Positions 38,014-46,807 of a stretch of DNA of 64,000 bases are shown here, in pieces (positions within the stretch are counted from its first letter, which is position 1; each line of letters starts with the position of its first letter). The DNA is from Rhizobium bangladeshense. Its GTDB lineage: Bacteria; Pseudomonadota; Alphaproteobacteria; Rhizobiales; Rhizobiaceae. The stretch lies in assembly GCF_001662075.1 (NCBI RefSeq), contig NZ_LYPL01000007.1:1-64000 (forward strand). The letters are read 5' to 3'. Under the pieces are notes generated by a model. It was not told the origin of the DNA and did not search any database. It saw nothing but the letters and a program-made list of their open reading frames with translations. A program made the position numbers and the translations under genes.

Positions 38014-38946
38014 ATGGCCAGACTGACCGAAGACGCCAAGGGGATCTATGTAATCGCCGTAACCCCGTTTTTCGATGAGGGCGCGCTCGATCTCGACAGC
38101 ATCGATAGCATGGTCGATTTCTACGAGAGCGCCGGCGTCACCGGACTGACGGTGCTTGGCCAGCTCGGCGAAGCCCCGAAGCTGACCGCCGAAGAATCGC
38201 GGACCGTCGTCGAACGTGTGCTGAAGCGCCTCGACGGGCGCCTTCCCGTCGTCGTCGGCGTCTCGGCGCCCGGACTTGCGCCGATGCGCGAACTTGCCGA
38301 AGCCGTCATGGGCGAGGGTGCTGCCGGCGTCATGGTTGCGCCGCCCTGGACCATCAAGACCGACGACCAGGCTTTCGCCTTCTATCAGTCGGTCGGCGAA
38401 GCCCTGGGCGACACGCCCTTCGTGCTGCAGGATTATCCGCTCACCACCAATGTGACGATCGCGTCTGCCGTCATCGAGCGCATCGTCAACGCGGTGCCGA
38501 ATTGCGTCATGCTCAAGCATGAGGATTGGCCTGGTCTTGCAAAGATATCAGCGCTTCGCGCCGCCAGCGACAAGGGTGCCATGCGGCGCATCTCCATTCT
38601 TTGCGGCAATGGCGGGCTCTTCCTGCCCGAAGAGATGGGCCGCGGCGCCGATGGCGCCATGACCGGCTTTTGTTATCCCGAGATGATGGTCGGCGTCGTC
38701 GAAGCCTATGCCGCCGGCAATCTCGATCGCGCCCATGAGATCTTCGACGCCTATCTGCCGCTCGCCCGCTACGAACAGCAGCAGGGCATCGGTCTCGCCT
38801 GCCGCAAATACGTGCTTGCCAAGCGCGGCGTCATCAAGTCCGCGACCCTGCGCAAGCCGGGCGCCAGGCTGTCGGCGCTCGACATTGCCGATGTCGAGCA
38901 GCTACTGGCCCGCCAAGCCATCCGTCTCAAGGAGATCGGCGCCTGA
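38014..38946 (+). CDS. Dihydrodipicolinate synthase-family lyase, substrate unknown
   Basis: A 310-residue TIM-barrel class I aldolase of the DapA/NanA family. The Schiff-base lysine is Lys168 (CVMLKHEDW) and the tyrosine is Tyr141 (QDYP). The pyruvate-carboxylate motif GTTGE of true DapA is replaced by GQLGEAPKLT, and the C-terminus is longer. It is therefore probably not the lysine-pathway enzyme but a related 2-keto-acid lyase or dehydratase. It is divergent from priA with 210 bp between the genes. No pathway partner lies adjacent, though a sugar-acid cluster begins 4 kb away. Confidence 0.82.
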   Translation: MARLTEDAKGIYVIAVTPFFDEGALDLDSIDSMVDFYESAGVTGLTVLGQLGEAPKLTAEESRTVVERVLKRLDGRLPVVVGVSAPGLAPMRELAEAVMGEGAAGVMVAPPWTIKTDDQAFAFYQSVGEALGDTPFVLQDYPLTTNVTIASAVIERIVNAVPNCVMLKHEDWPGLAKISALRAASDKGAMRRISILCGNGGLFLPEEMGRGADGAMTGFCYPEMMVGVVEAYAAGNLDRAHEIFDAYLPLARYEQQQGIGLACRKYVLAKRGVIKSATLRKPGARLSALDIADVEQLLARQAIRLKEIGA

Positions 38947-38983
38947 GGGCGGGACGTCAAAGCGGCAGGTATGATCGCGACGG

Positions 38984-39481
38984 TTATGGATGTCGAAACA
39001 ACGTCGTTTCGCCGTCAGGCCAGCCTGACCCATCGAGCTCGAGAACATGGCTATAACGGTTCCGCGCGCGCGGCTGAAACCCGAGCGAACCCCAGAATTT
39101 TGCTGCAGCATCATTTCCCACGTGAACAGTGACGATACTGCAGCAGGAGTGTGCATGATCGAGCAGAGCCAGGGCGAGCATCCGGGCGATGCCGCGACTG
39201 CGCATTGCGGGACGAACTTAGAATCGCCGCATCCGCAACGCTCCTGTCATGGTGGGCTCGATAGTCATGCCCCCGATGCCCGCAAGCCCCTCCGCAACAT
39301 AGGCGCCCAGCAGCCTTTCGCCGTCACGCTCGAACCTGACGGCACCGGCCGACCAATCGCCGATGAGGCGGGTGATATGGAGATGGCCCTCCTGCTGGGC
39401 ATCGCTTTCGAGGTTTGCGATCTCCTGCGGCAATCGATCGCGGAGAATGCGGATATCGATCGTCATGCGATGCCAATGCAT
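38984..39481 (-). pseudogene. GNAT acetyltransferase gene split by an in-frame TAA
   Basis: Two halves of one GNAT domain read in the same frame. The first, from ATG 39466 or 39481 to TAA at 39218-39220, ends GGMTIEPTMTGALRMRRF. Four codons later the frame continues VRPAMRSRGIARMLALALLDH, the acetyl-CoA binding motif A, then NDAAAKFWGSLGFQPR. Without the stop the product would be about 165 residues, a normal GNAT length. A single base change of a Tyr codon (TAT or TAC) to TAA explains it. The C-terminal half might restart at ATG 39205 but would lack the N-terminal strands. Confidence 0.8.
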
Positions 39482-40432
39482 CTAGACGGCAGGTATCGGA
39501 ATCTTATGCGGCATCGCCGTGGCCGGCATGCCGACCGGCACGAAGATGGCATCGCCATTGCTGGCCAAATCATACACCGTATGCTTCTCCAGCGCCTTCG
39601 TCACCTCGTTGAGATCCCCATCGAGATGTTCGGCGGGAATGAGATTGCCGATCACGAAATCGAAACGGTCGCCGCGCTTGTTCAACAGTTCATGAAAGAC
39701 TGTCATGTCGCGAAGCTCCGTCGACCATTTCGCCAGCCAGTAGAACAGGCCGGAATTGCGCGCCGTCATGTGGACCGGAAGGATCGGCAGATTGTATTTG
39801 CGCGCCAGCGCGACCGCCGACGTCTTCCATGGGCGTTCGTTCAGCCGGCCGTTCGCCCAATAGGCGATACGGCCCGATGGAAAGAGCACCGTCGCCTTGC
39901 CTTCCCTCACCGCGTGGTTCGTCAATTGCAGCGTCTCACGCGCCTTGAGCTTGCTCTTGTGCTCCTCCCGCCACTCGACCGGGATGACCATCTCTGCGAA
40001 ACGCGGATTGACGCGGATCGCATCGCGATTGGCAAAGAACATCATGTCGGGCCGGCGCGTTTTCAGGAGGTCGAATACGGCGACACCATCGGCAATGCCT
40101 GTCGGATGGTTGCTGACGAGGATGAAGCCGCCTGTATCGGGGATGCGTTCGCCATTGGCGATGCCGATGTCGAGCTTCAGCACGGCGCTCAGATATTCGA
40201 ACGACTGGAAGCCCGTCATCTTGGCAACCGCATTGGCGAATTCGATCGCCTTATTGTAGCGCAGAAGCGTGTAGAGGAACGGCCGCATGACGGGCCAGAG
40301 CGGATTTTTGACGATCCTCTGGCCGCGTTCGGCAATCAGCGTGTCGACGATATGACCGGGCTTTCCCTGTGAAACAAGAGCGATCGCTTCCGCGAGTTGT
40401 CCGAAAGCCGTCATGGAATCGCGCCGTGCCAT
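39482..40432 (-). CDS. Phospholipid/glycerol acyltransferase (PlsC-like)
   Basis: A 316-residue protein with the acyltransferase block SNHPTGIADG. Five rather than four residues separate the His and Asp (HPTGIAD). It also has FPSGRIA in the phosphate-binding position and ILPVHMTARNS. These resemble lysophospholipid and hemolysin-type acyltransferases involved in membrane lipids, such as ornithine lipids. The split GNAT gene starts one base after its stop, so the pair was once an operon. The substrate cannot be assigned. Confidence 0.77.
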   Translation of the reverse strand: MARRDSMTAFGQLAEAIALVSQGKPGHIVDTLIAERGQRIVKNPLWPVMRPFLYTLLRYNKAIEFANAVAKMTGFQSFEYLSAVLKLDIGIANGERIPDTGGFILVSNHPTGIADGVAVFDLLKTRRPDMMFFANRDAIRVNPRFAEMVIPVEWREEHKSKLKARETLQLTNHAVREGKATVLFPSGRIAYWANGRLNERPWKTSAVALARKYNLPILPVHMTARNSGLFYWLAKWSTELRDMTVFHELLNKRGDRFDFVIGNLIPAEHLDGDLNEVTKALEKHTVYDLASNGDAIFVPVGMPATAMPHKIPIPAV

Positions 40433-40571
40433 GAAAGATCCTGTCTATGGGGTATAAAGCTATCGCAGTAGAATATGATCTAGAGATGACAAGGTTTGGC
40501 CGGCATTAGCAATTCCATAACCGTTCCTGCTTCAAATTGGCGAACTTGAAGGCAAATTCAAGGCCAGCGAC

Positions 40572-41507
40572 GTGAATGAACTGCTTGTTATCGCCGACAC
40601 GCGCCTGATGGCGGAACGCGCCGCGTGGCTGGAAAACCTCGCTCGTGAACGCCGTCTTTCCGCGCATACGCTCGACGCTTATGAGCGCGACACCCGCCAG
40701 TTTCTGACCTTCCTGACCGGCCATCTCGCCGGCCCGGTGACGCTTGGCGACATCAGGGAATTGCGTCCTGCCGACTTCCGCGCCTTCCTTGCCGCGCGGC
40801 GCAAGCAGGGCTCCGGCGCCCGTTCGCTCGGGCGCAACCTGGCCGGCCTTCGCTCACTGTTGCGCCATCTCGAAAAGAAAGGCCTGGTCAATGCCGCCGG
40901 TGCTGCCGCGATCCGCTCGCCGAAACAGCCGAAGTCGCTTCCCAAGCCGCTATCGGACACGCAGGCGATCACCGTCGTCAGCAGCGAAGCCCAGCTCCAT
41001 GACGAGCCCTGGATCGCCGCGCGCGATGCGGCGGTCATGACGCTGCTCTACGGCTGCGGCCTGCGCATCTCCGAGGCGCTGGATCTCGTTCCTGCCGACC
41101 TGACGACGGGGGCGGCGACGCTCCGCATCACCGGCAAAGGCAACAAGACGCGGCTGGTTCCGCTGCTGCCCGTGGTATTCGACGCGGTCGAGAAATATCG
41201 CGCGCTCTGCCCCTACCATCTCGAAAGCGGCGCGCCGCTGTTTCGGGGCGCCCGCGGCGGCAAGCTGCAGGCGGCGATCATCCAGCGCGCCATGCAGAAG
41301 CTGCGCAGCGCCTTCGGGCTGCCGGAGACGGCAACACCCCATGCGCTCCGCCACTCCTTCGCCACCCACCTGCTTGCCGGCGGCGGCGATCTGCGCACCA
41401 TCCAGGAACTGCTCGGCCATGCCAGCCTCTCGACGACGCAGGTCTATACCGGCGTCGATGCATCGCGGCTGCTGGAGGTGTATGATCGGGCCCATCCGCG
41501 CGCTTGA
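40572..41507 (+). CDS. xerC: Tyrosine recombinase XerC
   Basis: A 311-residue tyrosine recombinase that resolves chromosome dimers at dif with XerD. Catalytic residues are Arg165 (CGLRISEAL), Lys189 (TGKGNKTR), His257 and Arg260 (HALRHSF), His283 (LGHASLSTTQ) and the nucleophile Tyr292 (VYTGVD). The N-terminal SAM-like core-binding domain is present. The start is GTG 40572 with AAGGCAAATTCAAGG upstream. It is a housekeeping enzyme rather than a mobile-element integrase: there is no attachment site or phage gene nearby, and it sits with priA. Confidence 0.88.
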   Translation: MNELLVIADTRLMAERAAWLENLARERRLSAHTLDAYERDTRQFLTFLTGHLAGPVTLGDIRELRPADFRAFLAARRKQGSGARSLGRNLAGLRSLLRHLEKKGLVNAAGAAAIRSPKQPKSLPKPLSDTQAITVVSSEAQLHDEPWIAARDAAVMTLLYGCGLRISEALDLVPADLTTGAATLRITGKGNKTRLVPLLPVVFDAVEKYRALCPYHLESGAPLFRGARGGKLQAAIIQRAMQKLRSAFGLPETATPHALRHSFATHLLAGGGDLRTIQELLGHASLSTTQVYTGVDASRLLEVYDRAHPRA

Positions 41508-41635
41508 TGCATGGTTGTGACCGCAGCACGCCGCCTATCGGCAAGCTCAGCGCCCATGAATCCGACGTAATGCGATGCGCTAAGTTTTCGTTAACGCATT
41601 CTCTTAAAGGATTATGCGCAAGCCGAGCGTAGAGC

Positions 41636-42745
41636 ATGAAGCATAAGGCATGTGACCGGAACATCATCATGACGACATCAATCGGCCGCCGGACCTCTTT
41701 CCTCGCAGCATCCGGCAACCTGCTGCTCTGGTTGATTGCAGCCTTCCACATGCTGCTTCTTGCGGCGCTGTTTGTCGCCTTCCTGGCGGCACGGCCGGCG
41801 TCGGCCGAAGACGGTGCCTGTACCGGCCGCAATCTGATGATCGATCTGGAGCAGAGCGACCCCACCCGCTACGCCGAGGCGGTCAAGGAAGCCGAGGCCG
41901 TGCCGAACGGCAAGGGCATCTTCTGGAAGATCGAAAAGTCAGGGCTTGCGCCGTCATGGCTGCTTGGCAGCATGCATGTCACCGATCCGCGCGTGCTGGC
42001 GCTGCCGCCACGCGCCCAGGCAGCCCACGACGCCGCCGATACGATCATCATCGAATCCGACGAAATCCTCGATGAACGCAAGGCGACCGCCGCCCTGCTT
42101 GCGCGGCCGGAGCTGACGATGTTCACCGACGGCACGACGATCGACAAGCTGCTGTCTGCCGAGGATTACAAGCGGCTGGAAGCCGGCCTCAAAAAGCGCG
42201 GCATCCCGCTCAGCGCCGTCTCCCGCATGCGGCCATGGATGATCTCGAGCGCCGTCGCGCTTCCGGCCTGCGAACTCGCCCGCAAGGCCCGGGGCGTGCA
42301 GTTCCTCGACCAGAAGATCGCCACCGACGCCGTTGCTCAGGGCAAGCAGGTCAAGGGGCTGGAGACGCTTGCCGAACAGATCCAGGCCATGGCCGACCTG
42401 CCGGTCGAATTCCATATGAAGTCGCTGATCGAGACGCTGGAACTCGGCGACAAAATGAGCGACGTTGTCGAAACGATGACCGATCTCTACCTTTCCGGCG
42501 ATATCGGCATGACAATGCCGATCCTGAAGACCGTGACGCAGGCGAATAAAGACGAGGCCGGCGATTACGCCGCCTTCGAACAGCGCGTCATTCTCGATCG
42601 CAACAAGCTGATGGCCGAGCGCGCCGCTCCCATTCTCGACGGCGGCAACGTCTTCATGGCCGTCGGCGCCCTGCACCTGCCCGGCCAGGGCGGCGTCATC
42701 GAATTACTGCGCAAGCAGGGTTTTACGGTGACTGCCGTAAACTGA
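41636..42745 (+). CDS. TraB/GumN-family protein
   Basis: A 369-residue protein with an N-terminal membrane or signal segment (LLLWLIAAFHMLLLAALFVAFLAARPASA) and an extracytoplasmic TraB/GumN domain. Conserved pieces are WLLGSMHVTD, the mid-region Glu pattern and VFMAVGALHLPGQGGV with its His. Members of this clan resemble Tiki-type metalloproteases, but activity in bacteria is mostly untested. ATG 41669 is an alternative start. It is probably a stand-alone gene after xerC. Confidence 0.8.
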   Translation: MKHKACDRNIIMTTSIGRRTSFLAASGNLLLWLIAAFHMLLLAALFVAFLAARPASAEDGACTGRNLMIDLEQSDPTRYAEAVKEAEAVPNGKGIFWKIEKSGLAPSWLLGSMHVTDPRVLALPPRAQAAHDAADTIIIESDEILDERKATAALLARPELTMFTDGTTIDKLLSAEDYKRLEAGLKKRGIPLSAVSRMRPWMISSAVALPACELARKARGVQFLDQKIATDAVAQGKQVKGLETLAEQIQAMADLPVEFHMKSLIETLELGDKMSDVVETMTDLYLSGDIGMTMPILKTVTQANKDEAGDYAAFEQRVILDRNKLMAERAAPILDGGNVFMAVGALHLPGQGGVIELLRKQGFTVTAVN

Positions 42746-42847
42746 GCCGACTAGGCGCCCAACCAAGCGTCACCCGCCGCAGCATATTGACCGTCGTCAA
42801 ATATTCATCTCTGCGATTCACACAACTGGCCCAAGTGTAATCCGTGG

Positions 42848-43594
42848 CTAAGTTGTTCCCAAACGGTTTGTTTTGCGCCACTCTTCGTATTCTCCGCGGG
42901 CATCGTCATGCAGCGGATAGTAGCGCTGCAACGACCCGCCTGCCATCAGCTTCACTCGCGAGAACTCCTCCCAATCGTGATGCTTTTGCGCTTCTTCGAT
43001 CACCTTCGAGGCTATTGCGACTGGAAGCACCACCACCCCATCATCGTCGGCCACGATGATGTCTCCCGGGATTACCGTGACACCGCCGCAGGCAATCGGA
43101 ACGTTGACCGCGTTGGGATAGATGCCAGTCTGCACATGATAATTGGGCGTCCAGCCGCGCAGCCATAAGGGGAGATCCAGTTTTTCGACATTGGGCCGGT
43201 CGCGCATGCACCCATCGACCACGATGCCAGCGCCGCCTCGGCCCTTGAAATAGGTCGACATCATATCACCGAAGACGCCCGAACTCATGTCGGCGCGCGC
43301 GTCGACCACGACCACGTCGCCCTCCTGCACGTGATAAAGCACATGCCGGTGCAACTGCGTCTCCGGATCCGCATATTCTCCCTCGGTGAAGAGGTCCGGC
43401 CGCTGCGGCAAGAATTGAAGCGTGAGGGCCGGCCCGACGATCGACTTCCCATGATTCTGCGGCACGGGACCGACCATGTGCGGATTGCGGAAGCCCATGT
43501 GGCCAAGCGTGCCGGAAACCGTCGCGGCGCCGATTTCCTTCAGTGCGTCGATCAGCTCTTTGGATGGTCGCGTAATATCGGGCGTAGGGGTCAT
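42848..43594 (-). CDS. RraA-fold protein, probable 4-hydroxy-4-methyl-2-oxoglutarate-type aldolase
   Basis: A 248-residue RraA-like protein. It contains Asp110-(20 residues)-Arg131-Asp132 (GDMM ... DGCMRD), the D-X20-R-D motif that marks metal-dependent pyruvate aldolases of this fold and separates them from RNase E inhibitors. The protein is longer than RraA (about 160 residues) and has an extra loop with FLPQRPDLFTEGEYADPE. It is the last gene of the transporter operon, 22 bp after a dehydratase gene. A role in cleaving a 2-keto-3-deoxy acid made by the neighbouring dehydratases is inferred. Confidence 0.78.
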   Translation of the reverse strand: MTPTPDITRPSKELIDALKEIGAATVSGTLGHMGFRNPHMVGPVPQNHGKSIVGPALTLQFLPQRPDLFTEGEYADPETQLHRHVLYHVQEGDVVVVDARADMSSGVFGDMMSTYFKGRGGAGIVVDGCMRDRPNVEKLDLPLWLRGWTPNYHVQTGIYPNAVNVPIACGGVTVIPGDIIVADDDGVVVLPVAIASKVIEEAQKHHDWEEFSRVKLMAGGSLQRYYPLHDDARGEYEEWRKTNRLGTT

Positions 43595-43615
43595 TTTAGG
43601 CTCCGGTGGATGAGA

Positions 43616-44776
43616 CTACCAGTTTGTGACAGAACCGTCGCGGCGCTTCAGGTGAGGCGCTTCCCAGAAACGAAAGCTCTCTGCCTCAATCGCCTCTTCG
43701 TTAACTTCGACGCCGAGGCCCGGCAGATCACTGACCGGGTAGTCCGGGCCGTCGAGCCGTGGTTGCACGGGGAAGAAGTCGGAATTGTCGAAACCCAGCT
43801 TGGCCTCGGGCGCTCTGGTCTCGAGCCAGGCGAAATTCGGTACCGCGGCGGCGAGATGAATGGTCGCGGCCGTGCAGACTGGCCCGAGGGGATTGTGCGG
43901 CATCAAATCCACATAGTGCGCCTCACTCCAGCCAGCGACCTTCATCGCTTCGGTGAGCCCGCCCACATTGCAAACATCGAGCCGGTTGAACTGATGGATG
44001 CCACGCTCGATGTAGGGCAGGAATTGCCACTTGCTGGCAAATTCCTCGCCGATCGCGAACGGAATGTCGGTCATGGTGCGCAGGGATTCGTAGGCCTCGG
44101 GTGTCTCGTCTCGTATTGGCTCCTCGAGGAAATCAAGCACGCCACGGCCGAGCTTGTTGCAGAAACTCGCCGCCTCTGCCACCGACAGCCGATGATGATA
44201 ATCGATGCCGAGGACGGCGTCGTCGCCCATTGCCTCGCGCGCCTTGTTCAGCATCGCTGCGGTAGCGCCGATCGACTCCCGCGGCTCAAAAATGTCCTTG
44301 CTGTTTTGCCCGATGGGGAAGAACCGGATCGCCTGCCACCCTTGTGCGCGTAGTTCGCGGGCGCGTTCGATGGCAACCTCGCCCTCGGCCTCGTCGCCGG
44401 TCGAGGCGAAGGTAGGAACGCGGTCGCGCTGCTTGCCGCCCAGCAGTTCATAGGCCGGCACCCCCAGCGCCTTGCCCTTGATGTCGTGAAGGGCAATGTC
44501 GATAGCCGAAATCGCCGCCTGCAGAACGCGCCCGCCTTCGAAGTATTGGCTGCGATAAATTTCCTGCCAAATCCGGCCAATCTGCATCGCGTCGCGGCCG
44601 ATGAGAAATTCGCGAAAATGCTCGATCGCCCCGGCCACGGCCTTCTCGCGACCGCTCAAACCGCTCTCGCCCCAACCGAAGATGCCCTGGTCGGTCTCGA
44701 CCTTGACCAGCATCTGGTTGCGCGTTCCGACCCATACCGGATAGGGCTTGATCGCCGTGATTTTAAGCTTCGTCAT
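43616..44776 (-). CDS. Enolase-superfamily sugar-acid dehydratase 1 (galactonate-dehydratase-like)
   Basis: A 386-residue mandelate-racemase-subgroup enzyme: N-terminal capping domain, then an (alpha/beta)7-beta barrel. Magnesium ligands are Asp192, Glu218 (FLEEP) and Glu244 (AIGEE). Likely acid/base residues are His194 in IDYHHR and His294 in PHNPLGP, the pattern of D-galactonate dehydratase. Such enzymes abstract the proton next to a carboxylate and lose water, giving a 2-keto-3-deoxy acid. It lies between the ABC ATPase (33 bp) and the RraA-like gene (22 bp). The exact sugar acid is not determinable. Confidence 0.85.
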   Translation of the reverse strand: MTKLKITAIKPYPVWVGTRNQMLVKVETDQGIFGWGESGLSGREKAVAGAIEHFREFLIGRDAMQIGRIWQEIYRSQYFEGGRVLQAAISAIDIALHDIKGKALGVPAYELLGGKQRDRVPTFASTGDEAEGEVAIERARELRAQGWQAIRFFPIGQNSKDIFEPRESIGATAAMLNKAREAMGDDAVLGIDYHHRLSVAEAASFCNKLGRGVLDFLEEPIRDETPEAYESLRTMTDIPFAIGEEFASKWQFLPYIERGIHQFNRLDVCNVGGLTEAMKVAGWSEAHYVDLMPHNPLGPVCTAATIHLAAAVPNFAWLETRAPEAKLGFDNSDFFPVQPRLDGPDYPVSDLPGLGVEVNEEAIEAESFRFWEAPHLKRRDGSVTNW

Positions 44777-44808
44777 CCACGCCTCATTTCACACGCATGC
44801 GCTCGGTC

Positions 44809-45912
44809 TCAGTTGGCCTTCAGCGCCATTTCTGTTTCGCCGTCGAACAGATGCATCCGCTCCTGATCGAACTCGAGCCAAATCTGTTCGTCGGGCGCGA
44901 CGGCAATAGTCGGCGGCACGCTGACATTGACGAGGGCGCCGGACAGGAACGCCTGTACGAAGGTGACGTCTCCGGTCGGCTCCACCGTGTAGGCCTTGGC
45001 AGGGATGCTTCCAGGCATCGCGCTCTTGTGCAGCTTGATCGTCGAGTGACGTGCGCCGAGCACCACTTTCCTGGTTGTTGCCCTCTCGACCTTCCGGGCG
45101 TTGGTCGGCGAAAGATCGAGGCGCCAGCCCTCCGCACTGGTCAACACGGTGTTGCCGCTTGCCGTTGATGCCTCCAGCGGAACAAGGCTCATCGCCGGGC
45201 TGCCGACGAAGCTGGCGACGAACATGTTCACCGGATGGGCAAAGACCTGTGCCGGTGAATCGTATTGCTGCAAATAGCCGCCGTTCATCACCGCCATCCT
45301 GTCGGCCATGGTAACCGCTTCGAGCTGGTCGTGCGTCACGTAGATGATCGTCGCCTTGAGGTCCTGGTGAAAACGCTTGATCTCCGACCGCATCTGCACG
45401 CGCAGCTTTGCGTCGAGGTTGGACAGCGGTTCATCCATCAGGAATACCGCCGGATCGCGAACGAGCGCACGGCCGAGCGCCACCCGCTGCTGTTGCCCGC
45501 CCGAAAGTTCGCGCGGCTTGCGCTCGAGAAGCTGCGTCATGTCGAGCACGCGCGCCGCTTCCCTGACCTTCTTGTCGATCTCGTCGCGTGGCAATTTGCG
45601 CATCTGCAGCGGAAACGCCAGATTTTTGTAGACAGATTTCTGCGGGTAGAGCGCGTAGTTCTGGAACACCATTGCGATGTCTCGGTCCTTGGGATCGAGG
45701 TCATTGACCACCCGGTCGCCGATGACGATGTCGCCAGAAGTAATAGGAATAAGCCCCGCTACAAGATTGAGCGTGGTTGTCTTGCCGCAGCCTGAAGGGC
45801 CGACGAGCGCAACGAATTCGCCGTCATTGACCGTCAGCGAAACATCGTTGACAGCTTTGAAGGCGCCATAGGTCTTGACCAGATCTTTGAGGACCACGTG
45901 GGCCACCGGCAA
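44809..45912 (-). CDS. Sugar ABC transporter ATPase (UgpC/MsmK type)
   Basis: A 367-residue ATPase with Walker A GPSGCGKTT, Q-loop VFQNYALYPQ, signature LSGGQQQR, Walker B FLMDEPLSNLD and switch IYVTHDQ. A C-terminal TOBE/MalK-type domain follows from about residue 240. It lies five bases after the permease gene, so it is dedicated to this CUT1 importer. The regulatory domain may bind other proteins but shows no special motif. Confidence 0.9.
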   Translation of the reverse strand: MPVAHVVLKDLVKTYGAFKAVNDVSLTVNDGEFVALVGPSGCGKTTTLNLVAGLIPITSGDIVIGDRVVNDLDPKDRDIAMVFQNYALYPQKSVYKNLAFPLQMRKLPRDEIDKKVREAARVLDMTQLLERKPRELSGGQQQRVALGRALVRDPAVFLMDEPLSNLDAKLRVQMRSEIKRFHQDLKATIIYVTHDQLEAVTMADRMAVMNGGYLQQYDSPAQVFAHPVNMFVASFVGSPAMSLVPLEASTASGNTVLTSAEGWRLDLSPTNARKVERATTRKVVLGARHSTIKLHKSAMPGSIPAKAYTVEPTGDVTFVQAFLSGALVNVSVPPTIAVAPDEQIWLEFDQERMHLFDGETEMALKAN

Positions 45913-45916
45913 CTCC

Positions 45917-46807
45917 CTAATGCTTGACTGCGCCTTCGGTGAGGGCGCGTACGAAGTATCGTTGTAGGACGAGGAACAGGACGACGACGGGCACGCTCAT
46001 CATGAAGCTTGCCGCCATCAGACCCGGAAAGTCCGTCGTGTTTTCCGAGAAGAAGCGCTGGATGCCGACCGGCAGAGTCAGCTGCTCGTTCTTCGAGAGG
46101 AAGGTATAGGCGTAGATGTACTCGTTCCACGCGCCGATGAAGGAATAGATGGCCGTGGCAATGATTCCTGGCGCCGAGAGCGGCATCACGATCAGGAGAA
46201 AGGCCTGGAACCGTGTTGCCCCGTCGATGCGTGCGGCCTGCTCGAGCTGCACCGGGATGTTGTCGTAGAAGCCCTTGAGGAGCCAGATTGCCAGCGGCAG
46301 GCCGAATGTGAGGTAGGTGAGGACGAGCGACCCATGCGTGTTCACGAGCCCGATCGCGCGCATCAGTATGAAGAGCGGCACGAGAAAGATCACTGCCGGG
46401 AACATGTTGCGAAGCAGGACAGCGAAGAACAGAAAGTTCCGGCCCGGAAAGGTGAAGCGCGAGAACGCGTAGGCCGCAGGAACTGCCACGATCACCGATA
46501 GGATAGTCGTGCTAGTAGAGACGAAAAGGCTATTCCAAAAGAAGCGCAGGAAGTCCTGGCCGACACTGTTTTGCGGATCGAGCAGCTTTTGGTAGCTGGC
46601 GAGGGTGGGCTGGTCCGGCCACCATTGCGGTGGGAATTGCATGGCCGCGAAGCCGGACTTGATCGAGGTGATCAGCATCCAGATCATCGGCAATGCGGTG
46701 TAAAGCAGCATGAACACCAGGAATATACGTCCGCCCCACCGCCACCCATCGATGCGGATACGGCGATGGGTCAGGCGCCGATGAGTAGTCTCGGCAATTG
46801 CGCTCAT
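45917..46807 (-). CDS. Sugar ABC transporter permease, MalG type
   Basis: A 296-residue CUT1 permease with six spans. The EAA loop reads EQAARIDGATRFQAFLLIVMPLSAPGI, and YIYAYTFLSKNEQLTLPVGI follows. A basic N-terminus (THRRLTHRRIR) precedes the first span. Its ATG overlaps the stop of the MalF-type gene as ATGA. Confidence 0.9.
   Translation of the reverse strand: MSAIAETTHRRLTHRRIRIDGWRWGGRIFLVFMLLYTALPMIWMLITSIKSGFAAMQFPPQWWPDQPTLASYQKLLDPQNSVGQDFLRFFWNSLFVSTSTTILSVIVAVPAAYAFSRFTFPGRNFLFFAVLLRNMFPAVIFLVPLFILMRAIGLVNTHGSLVLTYLTFGLPLAIWLLKGFYDNIPVQLEQAARIDGATRFQAFLLIVMPLSAPGIIATAIYSFIGAWNEYIYAYTFLSKNEQLTLPVGIQRFFSENTTDFPGLMAASFMMSVPVVVLFLVLQRYFVRALTEGAVKH

Noticed and set aside
39047..40372. 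Open frame of 441 codons on the plus strand over the GNAT and acyltransferase genes
   Set aside because: It covers two minus-strand genes with recognisable motifs; its own product shows none.
40572..41507. Tyrosine recombinase considered as a mobile-element integrase
   Set aside because: Sequence and neighbourhood fit chromosomal XerC; no attachment site, excisionase or cargo boundary was seen.
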